A stretch of 64,000 nucleotides of DNA from Enterobacter cloacae (lineage in GTDB: Bacteria > Pseudomonadota > Gammaproteobacteria > Enterobacterales > Enterobacteriaceae). Location: contig AP022133.1 of NCBI GenBank assembly GCA_014169315.1, positions 4,533,032-4,597,031 on the forward strand, in the 5' to 3' direction. Below are positions 46,887-59,676 of the stretch, piece after piece (position 1 is the first letter of the stretch; each line of letters starts with the position of its first letter). Under the pieces are notes generated by a model. It was not told where the DNA came from, did not search any database, and saw only the letters and a program-made list of their open reading frames with translations. The translations under genes were made by a program, and so were the position numbers.

Positions 46887-48716
46887 ATGTGTGGAATTGT
46901 TGGCGCAGTTGCGCAGCGTGATATTGCTGAAATCCTTCTCGAAGGTTTACGTCGTCTGGAATACCGTGGCTACGACTCTGCCGGTCTGGCTGTCGTAGAT
47001 GAAGAGGGTCATATGACCCGTTTGCGCCGCCTCGGTAAAGTGCAGATGCTGGCTCAGGCCGCGGAAGAACATCCGCTGCACGGTGGTACGGGTATTGCGC
47101 ATACCCGCTGGGCGACTCACGGCGAACCGTCTGAAGGCAACGCGCACCCGCATGTGTCTGAACACATCGTGGTGGTGCATAACGGTATTATTGAAAACCA
47201 CGAACCGCTGCGCGAAGAGCTGAAAGCGCGTGGCTATACCTTCGTCTCTGAAACTGACACCGAAGTGATTGCTCACCTGGTTCACTGGGAGCTGAAGCAG
47301 GGCGGCACACTGCGTGATGCCGTGCTGCGTGCTATCCCACAGCTGCGTGGTGCGTACGGTACGGTGATCATGGATTCCCGCGACCCGTCCACACTGCTGG
47401 CAGCGCGTTCCGGTAGCCCGATGGTTATCGGTCTGGGTATGGGTGAAAACTTTATCGCTTCCGATCAGCTGGCTCTGCTGCCAGTTACTCGTCGCTTTGT
47501 CTTCCTGGAAGAAGGCGATATCGCGGAAGTGACGCGCCGTAGCGTGACCGTATTCGATACCAAAGGCGCGCCTGTGAAGCGTCAGGAGATCGAATCTAAC
47601 CTGCAGTACGACGCGGGCGACAAAGGCGCTTACCGTCACTACATGCAGAAAGAGATTTACGAGCAGCCAAACGCCATCAAAAACACGCTGACCGGGCGTA
47701 TCAGCCACGGTGAGGTGGATCTGAGCGAGTTGGGTGCGAGCGCTAACGAACTGCTCGGTAAGGTTGAGCATATTCAGATCGTGGCCTGCGGTACGTCTTA
47801 CAACTCCGGTATGGTGTCGCGTTACTGGTTTGAAGCGCTGGCTGGCGTACCATGCGATGTCGAAATCGCTTCTGAATTCCGCTACCGCAAATCCGCTGTG
47901 CGTCGTAACAGTCTGATGATCACCCTTTCCCAGTCTGGCGAAACGGCGGACACCCTGGCGGCGCTGCGTCTCTCCAAAGAGCTGGGTTACCTGGGTTCTC
48001 TGGCGATTTGTAACGTGCCTGGCTCCTCGCTGGTGCGTGAGTCCGATCTGGCGCTGATGACCAAAGCGGGTACTGAAATCGGCGTAGCGTCTACCAAAGC
48101 GTTTACTACCCAGCTGACCGTTCTGCTGATGCTGGTGGCAAAACTGGCGCGTCTGAAAGGTCTGGATGCTTCTGTCGAGCATGATATCGTTCATGGTCTG
48201 CAGGCACTGCCAAGCCGCATTGAACAGATGCTGTCGCAGGATAAACGCATTGAAGAGCTGGCTGAAGATTTCTCCGACAAACACCACGCGCTGTTCCTGG
48301 GCCGTGGCGATCAGTATCCGATTGCGCTGGAAGGCGCACTGAAGCTGAAAGAGATCTCCTATATCCACGCTGAAGCCTACGCGGCAGGCGAGCTGAAACA
48401 TGGCCCGCTGGCGCTGATTGACGCGGATATGCCTGTTATTGTTGTGGCACCTAACAACGAACTGCTGGAAAAACTGAAATCTAACATCGAAGAAGTGCGC
48501 GCTCGTGGTGGTGTACTTTATGTCTTCGCTGATAAGGATGCCGGTTTCACCAGCAGCGATAACATGCACATCATTGATATGCCGCATGTGGAAGAGGTCA
48601 TTGCCCCGATCTTCTACACCGTTCCGCTGCAACTGCTGGCTTACCACGTGGCGCTGATCAAAGGCACCGACGTAGACCAGCCGCGTAACCTGGCGAAATC
48701 TGTAACTGTAGAGTAA
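46887..48716 (+). CDS. glmS: Glutamine--fructose-6-phosphate aminotransferase (isomerizing)
   Basis: Makes glucosamine-6-phosphate, the first step of amino sugar synthesis. The ATG at 46887 gives 609 aa beginning MCGIVGAV, so Cys1 is the free nucleophile of the glutaminase domain after Met removal; any upstream start would block this. The N-terminal half is an Ntn hydrolase ([13 protein letters not shown]), and two SIS sugar-isomerase domains follow ([20 protein letters not shown]). The end LAKSVTVE is the catalytic C-tail. In E. coli the mRNA is activated by the sRNA GlmZ; the leader here was not checked for pairing. Confidence 0.98.
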   Translation: MCGIVGAVAQRDIAEILLEGLRRLEYRGYDSAGLAVVDEEGHMTRLRRLGKVQMLAQAAEEHPLHGGTGIAHTRWATHGEPSEGNAHPHVSEHIVVVHNGIIENHEPLREELKARGYTFVSETDTEVIAHLVHWELKQGGTLRDAVLRAIPQLRGAYGTVIMDSRDPSTLLAARSGSPMVIGLGMGENFIASDQLALLPVTRRFVFLEEGDIAEVTRRSVTVFDTKGAPVKRQEIESNLQYDAGDKGAYRHYMQKEIYEQPNAIKNTLTGRISHGEVDLSELGASANELLGKVEHIQIVACGTSYNSGMVSRYWFEALAGVPCDVEIASEFRYRKSAVRRNSLMITLSQSGETADTLAALRLSKELGYLGSLAICNVPGSSLVRESDLALMTKAGTEIGVASTKAFTTQLTVLLMLVAKLARLKGLDASVEHDIVHGLQALPSRIEQMLSQDKRIEELAEDFSDKHHALFLGRGDQYPIALEGALKLKEISYIHAEAYAAGELKHGPLALIDADMPVIVVAPNNELLEKLKSNIEEVRARGGVLYVFADKDAGFTSSDNMHIIDMPHVEEVIAPIFYTVPLQLLAYHVALIKGTDVDQPRNLAKSVTVE

Positions 48717-48725
48717 TCCCTTCAG

Positions 48726-48752
48726 GCTCCACCTTCGGGTGGAGCTTTTTTT
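48726..48752 (+). terminator. Terminator of glmS
   Basis: GCTCCACC and GGTGGAGC pair around the stable TTCG loop, followed by seven T residues. It starts nine bases after the glmS stop. Confidence 0.95.
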
Positions 48753-48931
48753 ACCCCTCCTGGTTTGTTTTTAATCAACGCTTTCGTGTTTTTATTTATG
48801 ACAATCTGTCATCTTCAGCTATTTTTTTCAGTGTCACATAAAGAAAATATTTCTGAAAACACACTGTCATCCTAGTGGCTAACACAATGATAAATAAAGA
48901 ATGTTTCGTTGCTTTTTAAGTGAAACTTTCG

Positions 48932-48982
48932 TTGTCATAAAACTGTCATAATTCGTACATTTATCTGTCACCTGTTTGTCCT
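48932..48982 (+). promoter_or_regulatory. Pho boxes upstream of pstS
   Basis: Five seven-base half-sites follow each other every 11 bases: TTGTCAT (48932), CTGTCAT (48943), CGTACAT (48954), CTGTCAC (48965) and TTGTCCT (48976). This is the direct-repeat pattern bound by phosphorylated PhoB, which then recruits RNA polymerase in place of a -35 box. The pstS start follows 56 bases later. Confidence 0.92.
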
Positions 48983-49005
48983 ATTTTGCTCATCGTAGCC
49001 ACTAA

Positions 49006-50079
<1,074 letters not shown>

Positions 50080-50100
50080 CAGGATATTTTTGACGAAGAT

Positions 50101-50172
50101 GGCGGGTGGCGCTAACGCTAACCCGCCCTACGGTTCAAGCTGTAGGCCCGGTTAGCGTTAGCGCCACCGGGC
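50101..50172. repeat. REP pair between pstS and pstC
   Basis: GGCGGGTGGCGCTAACGC..ACCCGCC at 50101-50127 faces GCCCGG..GCGTTAGCGCCACCGGGC at 50146-50172. Both carry the GCGCTAACGC/GCGTTAGCGC element. Inside the operon it probably ends or stabilises the abundant pstS-only transcript. Confidence 0.88.
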
Positions 50173-50204
50173 ATATTCGTAAGACGTTTTTAACAGAAGA
50201 GTGA

Positions 50205-52057
<1,853 letters not shown>

Positions 52058-52092
52058 TTTTTTACGGCGCGGCACCTCGCGGCGTCGAATGA

Positions 52093-52878
<786 letters not shown>

Positions 52879-52892
52879 TTCAGGAGTGCGCT

Positions 52893-53618
52893 ATGGACAA
52901 TCTCAATCTTAACAAACACATTTCCGGCCAGTTTAACGCCGAGCTGGAAAGCATCCGCACTCAGGTGATGACCATGGGCGGCATGGTGGAGCAGCAGCTT
53001 TCTGATGCGATCACCGCGATGCACAATCAGGATAGCGAGCTGGCGAAGCGCGTTATCGAAGGCGACAAAAACGTCAACATGATGGAAGTGGCCATCGACG
53101 AGGCTTGCGTGCGCATTATTGCCAAGCGCCAGCCAACGGCGAGCGACCTGCGTCTGGTGATGGCGATCATCAAAACTATCGCCGAGCTGGAACGCATTGG
53201 TGACGTTGCGGATAAAATCTGCCGTACCGCACTGGAGAAATTCTCGCAGCAGCACCAGCCGCTGTTGGTTAGCCTGGAGTCGCTGGGTCGCCACACCGTG
53301 CAGATGCTGCACGACGTGCTGGATGCCTTTGCGCGTATGGATCTGGACGAAGCGGTGCGTATTTACCGTGAAGACAAGAAAGTTGACCAGGAGTATGAAG
53401 GCATCGTGCGTCAGCTGATGACCTACATGATGGAAGATTCACGTACGATCCCAAGCGTACTGACCGCCCTGTTCTGTGCGCGCTCAATTGAGCGTATCGG
53501 CGACCGCTGCCAGAACATTTGCGAATACATCTTCTACTTCGTGAAAGGTCAGGACTTCCGTCATGTGGGCGGCGACGAGCTGGATAAGCTGCTGGCAGAT
53601 AAAGATCAGAAGGCGTGA
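52893..53618 (+). CDS. phoU: Phosphate signalling regulator PhoU
   Basis: PhoU keeps PhoR in its phosphatase mode when phosphate is plentiful and restrains the Pst transporter. The ATG at 52893 gives 241 aa ([18 protein letters not shown]) with CAGGAG upstream; the frame is open six codons earlier within pstB's end. Two three-helix bundles each carry the metal-binding E(D)xxxD signature, seen in [13 protein letters not shown] and [13 protein letters not shown]. It closes the operon, followed by a REP pair. Confidence 0.98.
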   Translation: MDNLNLNKHISGQFNAELESIRTQVMTMGGMVEQQLSDAITAMHNQDSELAKRVIEGDKNVNMMEVAIDEACVRIIAKRQPTASDLRLVMAIIKTIAELERIGDVADKICRTALEKFSQQHQPLLVSLESLGRHTVQMLHDVLDAFARMDLDEAVRIYREDKKVDQEYEGIVRQLMTYMMEDSRTIPSVLTALFCARSIERIGDRCQNICEYIFYFVKGQDFRHVGGDELDKLLADKDQKA

Positions 53619-53625
53619 GGTTTGT

Positions 53626-53696
53626 GGCGGGTGGCGCTAACGCTTACCCGCCCTACGTATGCCATGCAGGCCGGATGGGTGTTAGCACCATCCGGC
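53626..53696. repeat. REP pair after phoU
   Basis: GGCGGGTGGCGCTAACGC..ACCCGCC (53626-53652) faces GCCGGATGGG..CACCATCCGGC (53670-53696). The first unit is nearly identical to the one after pstS. It fills the gap between convergent phoU and yieH and is the only candidate terminator for both. Confidence 0.87.
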
Positions 53697-53705
53697 TTTG
53701 TTTTT

Positions 53706-54371
53706 TCAGCGTGTGATATTCCACCCGCGTGCCTTCCACAGTTCTGGCAGCTGTGCCAGATCGGTAAACGTCGTCACTTTTGGATGATCGATCGGTTTGT
53801 TGTGCGGATCGGCACAGAAGTAAAACACCTCCATTCCCGCATCAATCCCCGACTGCGCACCCGCCATAGAGTCGTCCACCAGAATACAGTTTTCTACGTT
53901 GACGCTCATCGCCTTCGCCGCATGGAACATCAGTGCCGGGTCTGGCTTCCAGCGCTGAATATCGTAACCACTGAACAGTTTTTCCGGGAAGTGGTGCAAC
54001 ATATCCAGTTTACCCAGCGAGTGCTGCATTTTGCTGACCGGGCCATTAGAGACCACGCAGATTGGCACCGTCATCGCATCCAGTAACCTGTTTGCACCAG
54101 TAATGACGTCAAGTTCAGCGTCGAACAGACGTGCGACTTCGGCACGGTATACCGGCTCCAGATCCGCTTTCACCAAATCCACATCGTGTTCTTCGTTAAT
54201 GATGTCGATGATCTCGTAGAGCTTCACGCCCTTAAAGCGCCTGAACACCTCTTTGAGCTCGAGCGTGATGCCAAATTCCTGGAACATGGTGACATACGCG
54301 CGGGAACAAATGACTTCACTGTCGACCAGCGTACCGTCGCAGTCGAAAAATACCGCTTCAATTCCGGACAT
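53706..54371 (-). CDS. yieH: HAD-superfamily 6-phosphogluconate phosphatase YieH
   Basis: A soluble beta-PGM-like HAD phosphatase; the E. coli enzyme acts on 6-phosphogluconate and other small phosphates. The ATG at 54371 gives 221 aa (MSGIEAVFFDCDGTLVDSE), the E. coli length; an earlier start at 54389 is less likely. HAD motif I is FFDCDGTLVD with nucleophile Asp at about 10, motif II CVVSNGP, motif III Lys in RWKPDPALM, and motif IV ILVDDSMAG. In K-12 the cbr and bgl genes lie between phoU and yieH; they are absent here. Confidence 0.95.
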   Translation of the reverse strand: MSGIEAVFFDCDGTLVDSEVICSRAYVTMFQEFGITLELKEVFRRFKGVKLYEIIDIINEEHDVDLVKADLEPVYRAEVARLFDAELDVITGANRLLDAMTVPICVVSNGPVSKMQHSLGKLDMLHHFPEKLFSGYDIQRWKPDPALMFHAAKAMSVNVENCILVDDSMAGAQSGIDAGMEVFYFCADPHNKPIDHPKVTTFTDLAQLPELWKARGWNITR

Positions 54372-54537
54372 GCCTTTCCCTTTTAACAAGTTTAACGTTT
54401 ACGTACTGCAGTTTTACGAGACGCAATCGTTGCCGTATAAGCAAAACCAATGAAAAAAAGTATCCCGCAACTGCCCTTATTGTCGCATTTTGGTATAGGA
54501 TAGCGACGAATTTTCCCTCCTTGTTCGGAAATTGATG

Positions 54538-55875
54538 ATGAGTCAACAACACACTACCCAGACATCTGGTCAGGGGCTGCTTGAGCGCGTGTTTAAACTG
54601 CGCGAGCATGGCACAACGGCACGCACCGAAGTGATCGCCGGTTTCACCACCTTCCTGACGATGGTCTATATCGTTTTTGTTAACCCACAAATTCTGGGCG
54701 TTGCTGGCATGGATACCAGCGCCGTCTTCGTGACCACCTGTCTGATCGCTGCGCTGGGCAGCATTCTGATGGGGGTATTTGCCAACCTGCCTGTTGCTCT
54801 GGCTCCGGCGATGGGTCTGAATGCGTTCTTCGCGTTCGTGGTCGTTCAGGCTATGGGTCTGCCGTGGCAAGTGGGGATGGGGGCTATCTTCTGGGGTGCT
54901 ATGGGTCTGCTGCTGCTGACCATTTTCCGCGTGCGTTACTGGATGATTGCCAATATTCCGGTGAGCCTACGTGTAGGTATTACCAGCGGTATCGGCCTGT
55001 TCATCGGTATGATGGGGCTGAAAAATGCGGGTGTTATCGTGGCTAACCCGGATACGCTGGTCAGCATTGGTCACCTGACATCCCATAACGTGCTGCTGGG
55101 TGTGCTGGGCTTCTTTATCATCGCGATTCTGGCCTCCCGTAACATTCATGCGGCGGTACTGGTTTCCATCGTGATCACCACGCTGCTGGGCTGGATGCTG
55201 GGCGACGTTCACTACAACGGTATCGTCTCCGCTCCGCCGAGTGTTTCTACGGTTATTGGTCACGTTGACCTGGCCGGTTCTTTGAACCTGGGTCTGGCGG
55301 GCGTGATTTTCTCCTTCATGCTGGTGAACCTGTTTGACTCCTCCGGTACGCTGATTGGCGTGACTGACAAAGCGGGTCTGGCCGATGAAAAAGGCAAATT
55401 CCCGCGCATGAAGCAGGCGCTGTTTGTCGACAGTATCTCCTCCGTTGTTGGTTCCTTTATCGGTACCTCTTCCGTTACCGCGTATATTGAATCCTCTTCT
55501 GGTGTGTCTGTTGGCGGTCGTACCGGTCTGACGGCGGTTGTGGTCGGTATTCTGTTCCTGCTGGTGATTTTCCTTTCCCCGCTGGCCGGGATGGTTCCAC
55601 CGTATGCGGCAGCCGGTGCGCTGATTTACGTGGGCGTACTGATGACCTCAAGCCTGGCTCGCGTGAAGTGGGAAGACTTGACCGAAGCGGTTCCTGCCTT
55701 TATTACCGCGGTGATGATGCCGTTCAGCTTCTCTATCACTGAAGGTATCGCGCTGGGCTTCATCTCTTATTGTGTGATGAAGATCGGTACCGGTCGTTTC
55801 CGCGACCTCAGCCCATGCGTGATCATTGTGGCGCTGCTGTTTGTGCTGAAGATTGTGTTCATCGACGCGAAATAA
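54538..55875 (+). CDS. adeP: High-affinity adenine permease AdeP (PurP, YieG)
   Basis: A proton-driven adenine transporter of the NCS2/AzgA-like family with about 13 membrane segments. I use the ATG at 54538 (445 aa, MSQQHTTQTSGQGLLERVFK), as in E. coli; an ATG at 54535 and a TTG at 54532 directly precede it, but GGAA at 54527-54530 is best spaced for 54538. Family motifs: TEVIAGFTTFLTMVYIVFVN at the first helix, APAMGLNAFFAFV and FMLVNLFDSSGTLIGV. It is divergent from yieH and convergent with yieF. Confidence 0.97.
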   Translation: MSQQHTTQTSGQGLLERVFKLREHGTTARTEVIAGFTTFLTMVYIVFVNPQILGVAGMDTSAVFVTTCLIAALGSILMGVFANLPVALAPAMGLNAFFAFVVVQAMGLPWQVGMGAIFWGAMGLLLLTIFRVRYWMIANIPVSLRVGITSGIGLFIGMMGLKNAGVIVANPDTLVSIGHLTSHNVLLGVLGFFIIAILASRNIHAAVLVSIVITTLLGWMLGDVHYNGIVSAPPSVSTVIGHVDLAGSLNLGLAGVIFSFMLVNLFDSSGTLIGVTDKAGLADEKGKFPRMKQALFVDSISSVVGSFIGTSSVTAYIESSSGVSVGGRTGLTAVVVGILFLLVIFLSPLAGMVPPYAAAGALIYVGVLMTSSLARVKWEDLTEAVPAFITAVMMPFSFSITEGIALGFISYCVMKIGTGRFRDLSPCVIIVALLFVLKIVFIDAK

Positions 55876-55913
55876 ACAGCAAGCTCTTTTCTTCGAAAAG
55901 GGCTTTAGTGTTT

Positions 55914-55954
55914 GCACCCTCTCCCGTGGGAGAGGGCTGAGGTGAGGGCATCAG
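55914..55954. repeat. GGGAGAGGG-type dispersed repeat, copy 3
   Basis: GCACCCTCTCCCGTGGGAGA is followed by GGGCTGAGGTGAGGGCATCA; the arms CCCTCTCCC/GGGAGAGGG pair with a two-base loop. It lies between convergent adeP and yieF. Before it, AGCTCTTTTC/AAAAGGGCT with a TTCG loop (near 55882-55904) may end adeP. Confidence 0.85.
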
Positions 55955-55966
55955 CCCGCACCTCTT

Positions 55967-56533
55967 TTACGCCTTCACCCGCTTAATATAATCCCCAAAC
56001 GCGGTCAGTTGGCCAGAAAGATGGTCACGCGTGCTCTGATCCACCACATCACCCGTCTGCGGGTCGACCTTGTTTTGAATCACTCCGCCCATAAATTCCG
56101 GCTTGTTCATTACCATTGCATCCAGGAATACCAGGATCTGGCGCAGGTGATACTGACAGCGAGCACCGCCAATGGCACCCATTGAACTGGTCTGGATCAA
56201 CACCGGTTTACCCGAGAGCGGCTGCTCCGGCAAACGTGATAGCCAGTCGTTGGCATTCTTCAGACCGCCTGGAACCGAGTAGTTATACTCCGGCGTCACA
56301 ATAACCACGCCATCAGCCTGACGAATTTGCGCTGCCAGGGCTTCCACGCTTTGCGGGAAGCCTTCTTCCTGCTGTACATCCGCATCATAAAGCGGAATAT
56401 CGCCAATGGACGGCAGGGCGTTAATCTCCATTCCTGCTGGTGCCAGCTGTGGCAACGTGCGGGCAACCATCCCGTTAAATGAACCTTTGCGCAGGCTTCC
56501 CAGTAACGTAACAACTTTCAACGTATCAGACAT
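55967..56533 (-). CDS. chrR: NAD(P)H-dependent quinone/chromate reductase YieF (ChrR)
   Basis: A flavodoxin-fold FMN reductase of 188 aa, the E. coli length. It reduces quinones, and chromate or uranyl in vitro, by two-electron steps. The FMN phosphate loop is LLGSLRKGSFNGMVART at residues 10-26 and the isoalloxazine loop is TPEYNYSVPGGLKNANDWL near 80. YieF of E. coli works as a tetramer. It lies 36 bases downstream of yieE on the same strand, so the two are probably cotranscribed. Confidence 0.96.
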   Translation of the reverse strand: MSDTLKVVTLLGSLRKGSFNGMVARTLPQLAPAGMEINALPSIGDIPLYDADVQQEEGFPQSVEALAAQIRQADGVVIVTPEYNYSVPGGLKNANDWLSRLPEQPLSGKPVLIQTSSMGAIGGARCQYHLRQILVFLDAMVMNKPEFMGGVIQNKVDPQTGDVVDQSTRDHLSGQLTAFGDYIKRVKA

Positions 56534-56569
56534 GATTACTCCTGTTTCATCATGATGACCCTGAATGGA

Positions 56570-57316
56570 TCAGCTAAGGGTAAATGCTTTTTCTGCCGGT
56601 AAACTGGTTAATCTCATCAGGCGTGCAGCGGGCTCGTTGGCGCGTTCGGGCACATCCGGAAGGCTACGCCATCCGCGCGTGCTGTCAAATTCCCAAATTT
56701 TCAGCCGCTCAATAGCAGGGGTGACGGCAATAGACCAGATTAAGACATCCTCTGCGTCGCTGAGCGCTTCTACCAGTGCGGTTTTGGTGGCTCGCAGGCG
56801 TCCGGAGCCGGGAAGTAACTGCACCAGGCTGGCATCGTCTGATGCGCAGCCGCAGAGCTTACGAATGCTCTGGCGCAAGGTGATGAGCTGAGCCCTGGCC
56901 TCGATGGGATCGTTTTGGTTACGTACCCACAGCTGCTCATTGCTGGAAAGTGGGTAATCGTCGTGCGGGTTCGCGCTGTGAAAGCCTCGGGTGGCGCGCT
57001 GAAGTTCCATATCCAGCCCGCAGTCACCCTCGGTGGTGAGCGCTATACCAATAATGTTGCCCGTGTAAGCAATGGAAAAACGGGGCAGCTCCGGGTCGGC
57101 AAAGACCGGACGACCTTCCGGTTGGGTGATGATGTCTGGCAGTTCACTGGTGCCGTACAGCATAAACAGCAGTTCAGCGAGAAGTGCCCGGGAAGCTAAA
57201 AAACGCGTCCGGCGGTGCTCAGGAAGTGTGCGTGCCTCGCTGTGGCACGCTGAAGAAATTCTGGCTGATACGAGATGCCCTTCTGTCAGTATCCCTCTTG
57301 CAAAGTGCGTAGCCAT
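56570..57316 (-). CDS. yieE: 4'-phosphopantetheinyl transferase-family protein YieE
   Basis: A 248-aa relative of Sfp/AcpT enzymes, matching E. coli YieE over its length (MATHFARGILTEGHL). The first metal motif is recognisable as CGLDMELQRAT. The second, usually W-x-x-KEA-x-x-K, is only loosely seen around LWVRNQNDPIEARAQLITLR, so catalytic competence is uncertain. No carrier-protein gene is nearby. It is upstream of yieF in a likely two-gene unit. Confidence 0.9.
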   Translation of the reverse strand: MATHFARGILTEGHLVSARISSACHSEARTLPEHRRTRFLASRALLAELLFMLYGTSELPDIITQPEGRPVFADPELPRFSIAYTGNIIGIALTTEGDCGLDMELQRATRGFHSANPHDDYPLSSNEQLWVRNQNDPIEARAQLITLRQSIRKLCGCASDDASLVQLLPGSGRLRATKTALVEALSDAEDVLIWSIAVTPAIERLKIWEFDSTRGWRSLPDVPERANEPAARLMRLTSLPAEKAFTLS

Positions 57317-57458
57317 TTTTCGCTCCTTGATAATGGTTGTAGTCAGGTTAAACGATTACATCATTATCGCTTAACTTAGCTTCTGTTTTAATCAGTAAAT
57401 GGGAGTAAGAGAAGCCTGAGGACCGAACTTTACATTTTCTTAGGCAAAAATTGGATCG

Positions 57459-58421
57459 CTAGCGCAGTGGCGCACCATACAGCGCTTTGATTGTTTCCCG
57501 CAGCCAGAGGATTTTTGGATTATGGCTGTTCCGTTTATGCCAGATCAGCGTGAAGGGCACGGTAAGCTTTTCAGCCTGCGTTTCATCGATAGGTATGGGA
57601 AGGGTGATCAGCTTGCGCTGGTGGAGCTGATTATAGTGGTGGCAGTAGTGCGGCGCGGTGGCAATGTAGTTGTGGCCGGGTTGCGCTGCCATAAACATCG
57701 ACTGCTCAAAGCCGGGTAAGCTCATGGCGATATTGCGTTCTCGCCCCATCTCTTTCAGCACCTCATCAAGCGCCCAGGTGTCGCTGCGTTCCCAGAAGAT
57801 GCTGATATGCGGGTAGCGCAGGAACGTCTCCAGGTTCCACTCTTCCTGCAGTGCAGGGTGATCTTCGCGCAGATAAACACACGGACGGTCACTAAACAGG
57901 ATCTCGTAGTCGATAAACCACGGTAACAGCTTCAGCAGCTCGCGAGATCGCGGGTGCGTTTCGCGGCCTGTGAAGCCAAGATCCACTTCCCCGCGGGTAA
58001 TGGCATCCAGCGAGTCGTAATCCCAGTTGCGCATCTTCACCGTGGCCTGCGGATAGCGCTGATTTACCTGCTCCAGCAAGGCATTGAAGCGGATCAGCAT
58101 CAGCGGGGTTTCCGCTGCCAGCACAAACTTCAGGCCGCCGGGGGAGTCATGGTGGAATTTGTCGAGGATCTGATTACCAATCTGCATCCAGTCGGCCAGA
58201 TCCTGCTCCAGGCTCACCGTCAGCGGTGTCGGTAACAACCCCAGCGGCGTTTTCACAAACAGCGGGTCTTCAAACCAGTCGCGCAGCTTCGCCAGTGATT
58301 TACTCACCGCAGACGGTGTGACGTTCATCCGTTTCGCGGCTTTGGTGACGCTGCGCTCCTGCAGCAAAAGCTGCAGGCATAGCAATAAGTTAAGATCGAG
58401 ACTGCTGATGGGTTTCTTCAT
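57459..58421 (-). CDS. yidZ: LysR-family regulator YidZ
   Basis: A 320-aa LysR protein; in E. coli yidZ has been linked to survival of nitric oxide stress without oxygen. I use the ATG at 58421 ([20 protein letters not shown]). The helix-turn-helix [21 protein letters not shown] is at about residues 24-44, followed by a periplasmic-binding-like effector domain ([14 protein letters not shown]). Its first 32 bases overlap the end of mdtL on the same strand in another frame, suggesting coupled translation of transporter and regulator. Confidence 0.94.
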   Translation of the reverse strand: MKKPISSLDLNLLLCLQLLLQERSVTKAAKRMNVTPSAVSKSLAKLRDWFEDPLFVKTPLGLLPTPLTVSLEQDLADWMQIGNQILDKFHHDSPGGLKFVLAAETPLMLIRFNALLEQVNQRYPQATVKMRNWDYDSLDAITRGEVDLGFTGRETHPRSRELLKLLPWFIDYEILFSDRPCVYLREDHPALQEEWNLETFLRYPHISIFWERSDTWALDEVLKEMGRERNIAMSLPGFEQSMFMAAQPGHNYIATAPHYCHHYNQLHQRKLITLPIPIDETQAEKLTVPFTLIWHKRNSHNPKILWLRETIKALYGAPLR

Positions 58422-59565
58422 AATGCGCCACAGGCTGGATGACGATAAGCAAGGTGATGCAGAGCATGCTACAGCCAATCAGTATCCCGATCAGCATATT
58501 CAGCGCATTAAGGCCGATAACCGCCGCCAGCCAAATCCACAGTGATGAACCACAGACCTGTGCGATACCCAGCACTGAGCTTGCCACGCCTGCTCGCAGC
58601 GAAAATGGACCCAGTGCCTGGCTCATCGCGACACCAAAACCGACGGAGAATCCGGCGCAAATCAGGGTGATACCCGCAAGCATAATCGCGTGCGAGCTGG
58701 TGGTCGCCAGAATCACACCTGCAGCCATGAACAACGCCTGTGAGGTCAGCATCAGCGTGCGCTGGCTGAAGACATTCAGTGCAAACGGCGTGGAGAATGA
58801 CACGGCCATACTGACCATTGCGGTTAACGCCATCACTGTTGAATATTCCCCGCGATCAAAACCCATCGTTTCCATCAGTAACACCGGGGAAACGTTTACA
58901 TAGGTCAGGATCACCGCCACGCTTAGCGTGGTGACCAACAACCGGCTAATGAAAAAGCGATTGAGGAGTTTCTCCGCCGGGTGAATCGTTGCGGTATGTC
59001 CCGTATTTTGCGCGCCAGGGTGCGTTTCTTTCAGCACCGCGATCGACAAAATAAAGACCAGTGCCCCCATTGCCGACATTGTCCAGAAAAGGCTCTGCCA
59101 CGGGAATTTCAGCATGATGAGATATCCCACGACAGGTGCCAGTACCGGGATAATACAGGTGATGCCGTTTAGCATGGAGAGCACTTTGGCACGGCGCTGA
59201 GCGCTTAAGGTGTCGCGCAAAATCGCGAAGGCCACAACGTAACAACCGCCAGCGCCAATTCCCTGGACAAAGCGCCCCGCCAGGAACAATGTGCTGTCCT
59301 GTGCCAGTGAGCAGAGTACGGAAGCCAGCGCAAAAATCACCGCGCCTGTGATGGCAACAGGTTGACGACCTGCCTTGTCCGCAATCTTTCCGGCAAACAC
59401 CATCGACGACGCCATACCTGCGAGGTAGGCCGAAAACGCAATATGCAGCTGCGCTTCGCTGGCACCGAGGTCGCGGGCGATATGTGGTAACCCCACCAGA
59501 TACATATCAATGCCTGATGGATAAAGCAGAACCAGTGCAAAACTACAAAACAGAAAACGAGCCAT
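58390..59565 (-). CDS. mdtL: MFS multidrug efflux protein MdtL
   Basis: A 12-helix DHA1 drug-proton antiporter of 391 aa, the E. coli length; MdtL gives mild chloramphenicol export when overproduced. The first helix carries [13 protein letters not shown] (family motif D1), the loop-2/3 motif is [14 protein letters not shown], and the middle motif C is in [11 protein letters not shown]. It overlaps yidZ at its 3' end. In K-12 the tnaCAB operon lies between mnmE and mdtL; here only 111 bases separate them. Confidence 0.95.
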   Translation of the reverse strand: MARFLFCSFALVLLYPSGIDMYLVGLPHIARDLGASEAQLHIAFSAYLAGMASSMVFAGKIADKAGRQPVAITGAVIFALASVLCSLAQDSTLFLAGRFVQGIGAGGCYVVAFAILRDTLSAQRRAKVLSMLNGITCIIPVLAPVVGYLIMLKFPWQSLFWTMSAMGALVFILSIAVLKETHPGAQNTGHTATIHPAEKLLNRFFISRLLVTTLSVAVILTYVNVSPVLLMETMGFDRGEYSTVMALTAMVSMAVSFSTPFALNVFSQRTLMLTSQALFMAAGVILATTSSHAIMLAGITLICAGFSVGFGVAMSQALGPFSLRAGVASSVLGIAQVCGSSLWIWLAAVIGLNALNMLIGILIGCSMLCITLLIVIQPVAHYEETHQQSRS

Positions 59566-59634
59566 AAACCCCCCATAGAGACAGGCAAGCAGAATAGGGG
59601 GATAAAGGGGAAGATGCGAGTTGCCATTTGGACA

Positions 59635-59663
59635 ATGGTGATTTCCTGAGAGGAAATCACCAT
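59635..59663. repeat. 13-base perfect inverted repeat between mdtL and mnmE
   Basis: ATGGTGATTTCCT and AGGAAATCACCAT are perfectly complementary around a GAG loop. It follows the mnmE stop by 13 bases on the minus strand. No T-run follows, so it is either a weak terminator of mnmE or a regulator site for mdtL. Confidence 0.85.
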
Positions 59664-59676
59664 GTGTTAGCGGAAA

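Noticed and set aside
46947..48647. 566-codon open frame antisense to glmS
   Set aside because: Same cause: codon bias of glmS. The translation is rich in His, Gln, Arg and Phe without motifs, and glmS is certain on the other strand.
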